Source: Fasciolopsis buskii (taxonomy: Eukaryota > Platyhelminthes > Trematoda > Plagiorchiida > Fasciolidae). Taken from it: a stretch of DNA of 64,000 nt. A model generated the notes under the pieces. That model ran no database searches and was not told where the DNA came from. It was given only the letters and a program-made list of their open reading frames with translations. The stretch lies in the NCBI GenBank assembly GCA_008360955.1, contig LUCM01009193.1, positions 174,079 through 238,078 on the forward strand, read 5' to 3'. The translations under genes and the position numbers were made by a program. Positions 61,775 to 64,000 of this stretch are shown here, in pieces (position 1 is the first letter of the stretch; each line of letters opens with the position of its first letter).

Positions 61775-61960
61775 TTATTGAAGCAGTATGATAAATCGTC
61801 TTCGGGAACGGGTTCGGAGAGAATGAAGAACAGTCAAATGGGGAAGTTGATCTTCTTTAAGAGGGTTCGACCCTGTGACCGTCAGGATGGAGGGCCACGA
61901 CATTGATCGCTTGACCGCAGCAGGGCAAAAACGGTCAGCTGCAGTGTAAAAGATAGTGTT
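61775..61960 (-). mobile_element. Possible tRNA-derived repeat, minus strand
   Basis: Minus strand: GCGGTCAAGCGATCAATGTC followed by a B-box-like GGGTCGAACCC (plus 61863-61873). The downstream minus-strand sequence is open as a short ORF. The A box is poor and there is no stem, so this is only suggestive. Confidence 0.28.
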
Positions 61961-62065
61961 TGTGTGTGAGTGTTTACATGAATTGTTCAGCCTCAGCGTA
62001 GATGACATTGTTGGACGAAATGCCGTCTGAACAATAAGATGGGTGCAAAGTTATCTATGCATAAA

Positions 62066-62091
62066 TATATATCGATATGCATATATATATC
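62066..62091. repeat. TA-rich simple sequence
   Basis: ATATATATCGATATGCATATATATAT, partly palindromic around the interruptions. Confidence 0.55.
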
Positions 62092-63521
62092 ACTCGTGTG
62101 TCCTCGCAACTACCATTGTTTAGCTGTAGTGTATATGCACGTGTTCTTGTGTGTGCTGTCGGAAACAATACATATGGACGGGCCGTTTTGAGCATAGAGG
62201 TAAGGCCGATTGTGATGCATTCAATGATTTCCAGTGTTAATGTCCTTAAGGCTGCGGCAATTTCTAGGGGCAAAGAAGCATCACCGAATACCATGAAACT
62301 ATTTACTGGTTTCCTTTATTGGAAGTGTTTGTAGACCGTACTAAAACCAGTTAAACATGACGATCTTCGTTGTCTAGGCAAACGCTTCGGAACATAAAAG
62401 TGGAACTTTACTAGAACATGAAAATTTCACAAACGTTTTCGAAAGTCCTTGGGATTTACCTGAATTTAGATTCATAAATAATGACAATTTTCCTTGGTCG
62501 ACAAAAGCACCTATTTTATCGCGCATTCTACCCACGATTACGCACGTATTTATAGGATGAAGGGAATTATTTGTTATTTGGGTAGTTTGCGTTAAGTGGG
62601 GAGTAATAATAATGGTCGATCACGGACAGAAAAATTTTAGTTTAAGCAATATCTTGATTTTCATCAACCCTGACCTTGGCCCAAGGTAATTTAAGTGCGC
62701 TGCGTTAATCGCTTATATTATTCCCGTGATAGTGAGGCGGTGAACGAGAAACAGCAAAATCCGTTGGTACTGCAGTGTAGCGGCCAAGCAACTGATTTCA
62801 AACCATCGGTCGATTTAAAATTTTGTATTTCCAATGCTCTAAACTAAATGAGAACATCACTTGCATAATGCTAGGCAAATAAACTAGGCCAAGACGACAA
62901 TTTCCATGGACGAATTCCGACAAATACGAAAGTGACTGCTAAGTTACCTATAACCATATTCATATTTCAAGATACAAATTTTCTTTCTATAATTCCGCCA
63001 CAAATTATTAGCGAAATTTCATGCGTTATCTTTCAGATAGACCTGAAAAATATCTAAACATTTCATGTTTCACTGGTTATGTACAGCGAACTAAATCGCA
63101 TAACAAGGCAGGAAATATGAATATCCTGCACAACGTTAGAAATTTGGAATCAACCCCGTCTAAGGAACCGTTAATTTTGCCGTTGGAGGGAGGTATCGTA
63201 TAAATTAATATGAAATGCACTTACAAAATGAACAATTTTAGAAGGCATTTTACCCGTCTAGTTTCCCTGTTTTCTTACTCCCGCTCAAATTGTTCATTCC
63301 TACGCAAATGGGATTAGTAAATATTTGCCGACCGATCAAAATACACCCCGGAGAGAGGGTATTTTGTTGTTGTGGTAACGGAAATGCTTTCTTTGTTCTA
63401 AGAAACTATCTAGAATAAAAATGACGGTGTCGCCGGAAGAAGTCCAGTGTTCCATTGCCGAAATTCACTAAGCCTATTACCCTGATTAAAAGGATTTTTT
63501 TCGTTGTACGTTCTTCGGTCA
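62092..63521. other. No supported feature
   Basis: Short ORFs only. A box/B box-like traces near 62770-62815 are too weak to call. Confidence 0.35.
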
Positions 63522-63854
63522 AAGGTGCACCTCGGCGAAGTGCACGCTACATACGAAATCTTACCGTGTCCTGAATTTCGATTCTTTCCAAAATATATTC
63601 CTTTTCTTGGAGTGATAATTAAAGACTACATAACCAGTGGATATTGGCTTAGAAATTCTATAGCTATTAGTATGAAGTATGAGCATTTTCACTTTGGTGT
63701 TGCCGGATACCGCATTGAGAAGACCAAAACTACCGACGGATTAGAGCGGATCCATCGATCGCAACTGTTCGTTGACGCTGGATCCCTAGCAAAACAGGCG
63801 CCAGATTATTGTGAAATATCACGAAATAAATCGTCATTTGCTGTTAATGCTTAA
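63522..63854 (+). CDS. Candidate terminal exon (110 codons)
   Basis: The frame is open in phase 0 after TTCTTCGGTCAAAG (T-rich tract a little upstream) and runs 110 codons to TAA. The peptide opens VHLGEVHATYEILPCPEFRF, contains FPKYIPFLGVIIKDYITSGY and SMKYEHFHFGVAGYRIEKTK and ends NKSSFAVNA. Composition is protein-like, with one N-x-S motif (NKS). A decayed ribozyme repeat begins 15 bp after the stop on the other strand, so the 3' UTR would run through it. The same-strand exon candidate at 59736 could belong to the same gene, with no proof. Confidence 0.37.
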   Translation, partial: KVHLGEVHATYEILPCPEFRFFPKYIPFLGVIIKDYITSGYWLRNSIAISMKYEHFHFGVAGYRIEKTKTTDGLERIHRSQLFVDAGSLAKQAPDYCEISRNKSSFAVNA

Positions 63855-63869
63855 CTTTTCATTAAGAAA

Positions 63870-63931
63870 CCATGGAAGCACCGTACAGCTGCTTCATCCT
63901 AGTTACGAATCATCTGCAGTGCATGTCCACC
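63870..63931 (-). ncRNA. Decayed hammerhead ribozyme of the SINE/retrozyme family
   Basis: Minus strand: GGTGGACATGCACTG, core CAGATGA (U4 changed), helix II TTCGTAACTAGGAT, GAAGC in place of GAAAC, AGCTGTA, CGGTGC, TTCCATG. It aligns without gaps to the intact copies but two catalytic positions are changed, so it should be inactive. The upstream side on the minus strand (63932-64000) no longer shows the tRNA-like boxes clearly. Confidence 0.65.
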
Positions 63932-64000
63932 GCACGTGAACAGAGACACGACCCCCGAGACAAACTAATCTCACTTTACTTTTCCGAACGAGCTCCTCAT

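Overview
This is a eukaryotic, A+T-leaning window, mostly non-coding, with short exon-like islands on both strands and scattered retroelement debris. I infer a parasitic flatworm, most likely a digenean trematode. The grounds are a tRNA-derived repeat unit carrying a type I hammerhead ribozyme (the architecture known from the schistosome SM-alpha family) and two Penelope-like elements (PLEs) with RT plus GIY-YIG organisation of the kind common in trematodes. The species cannot be named from the sequence, and no complete gene can be assembled.

The most striking region is 21539-22508. A roughly 404-bp unit (tRNA-like pol III promoter, then hammerhead ribozyme, then unique body) occurs in two opposed, nearly identical arms around a single undetermined base at 22010. 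Each arm begins and ends with the same ribozyme block, so each looks like a piece of a head-to-tail tandem. The arm ribozymes at 21590-21650 (minus) and 22400-22460 (plus) are identical and fold into a full type I hammerhead. Decayed copies lie at 8219-8282 (minus) and 8311-8361 (plus), again head to head, and at 63870-63931 (minus).

Mobile elements: a fairly young but frameshifted PLE occupies about 27.88-30.06 kb. A much older, differently related PLE relic lies at about 53.79-55.10 kb. Weaker tRNA-derived SINE traces are at 16.07, 24.54, 57.45 and 61.9 kb. A diverged fold-back repeat with arms of about 150 bp lies at 35.27-35.61 kb.

Coding content: the best exon candidates have an open frame, codon-like composition and good splice sites at both ends. 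On the plus strand these are 2764-2955, 17752-17832, 33421-33546 with 34262-34459, and 59736-60018. On the minus strand they are 9311-9436, 15103-15298, 20668-20971 and 38675-38932. Terminal-exon candidates are 3743-3818, 6490-6734 (minus), 7480-7694, 53161-53338 and 63522-63854. None matched a protein family I can name with confidence. The number of ORFs of 100 codons or more is only modestly above chance for this base composition, so all exon calls stay below 0.6. I saw no rRNA gene, intact tRNA gene or CRISPR array.
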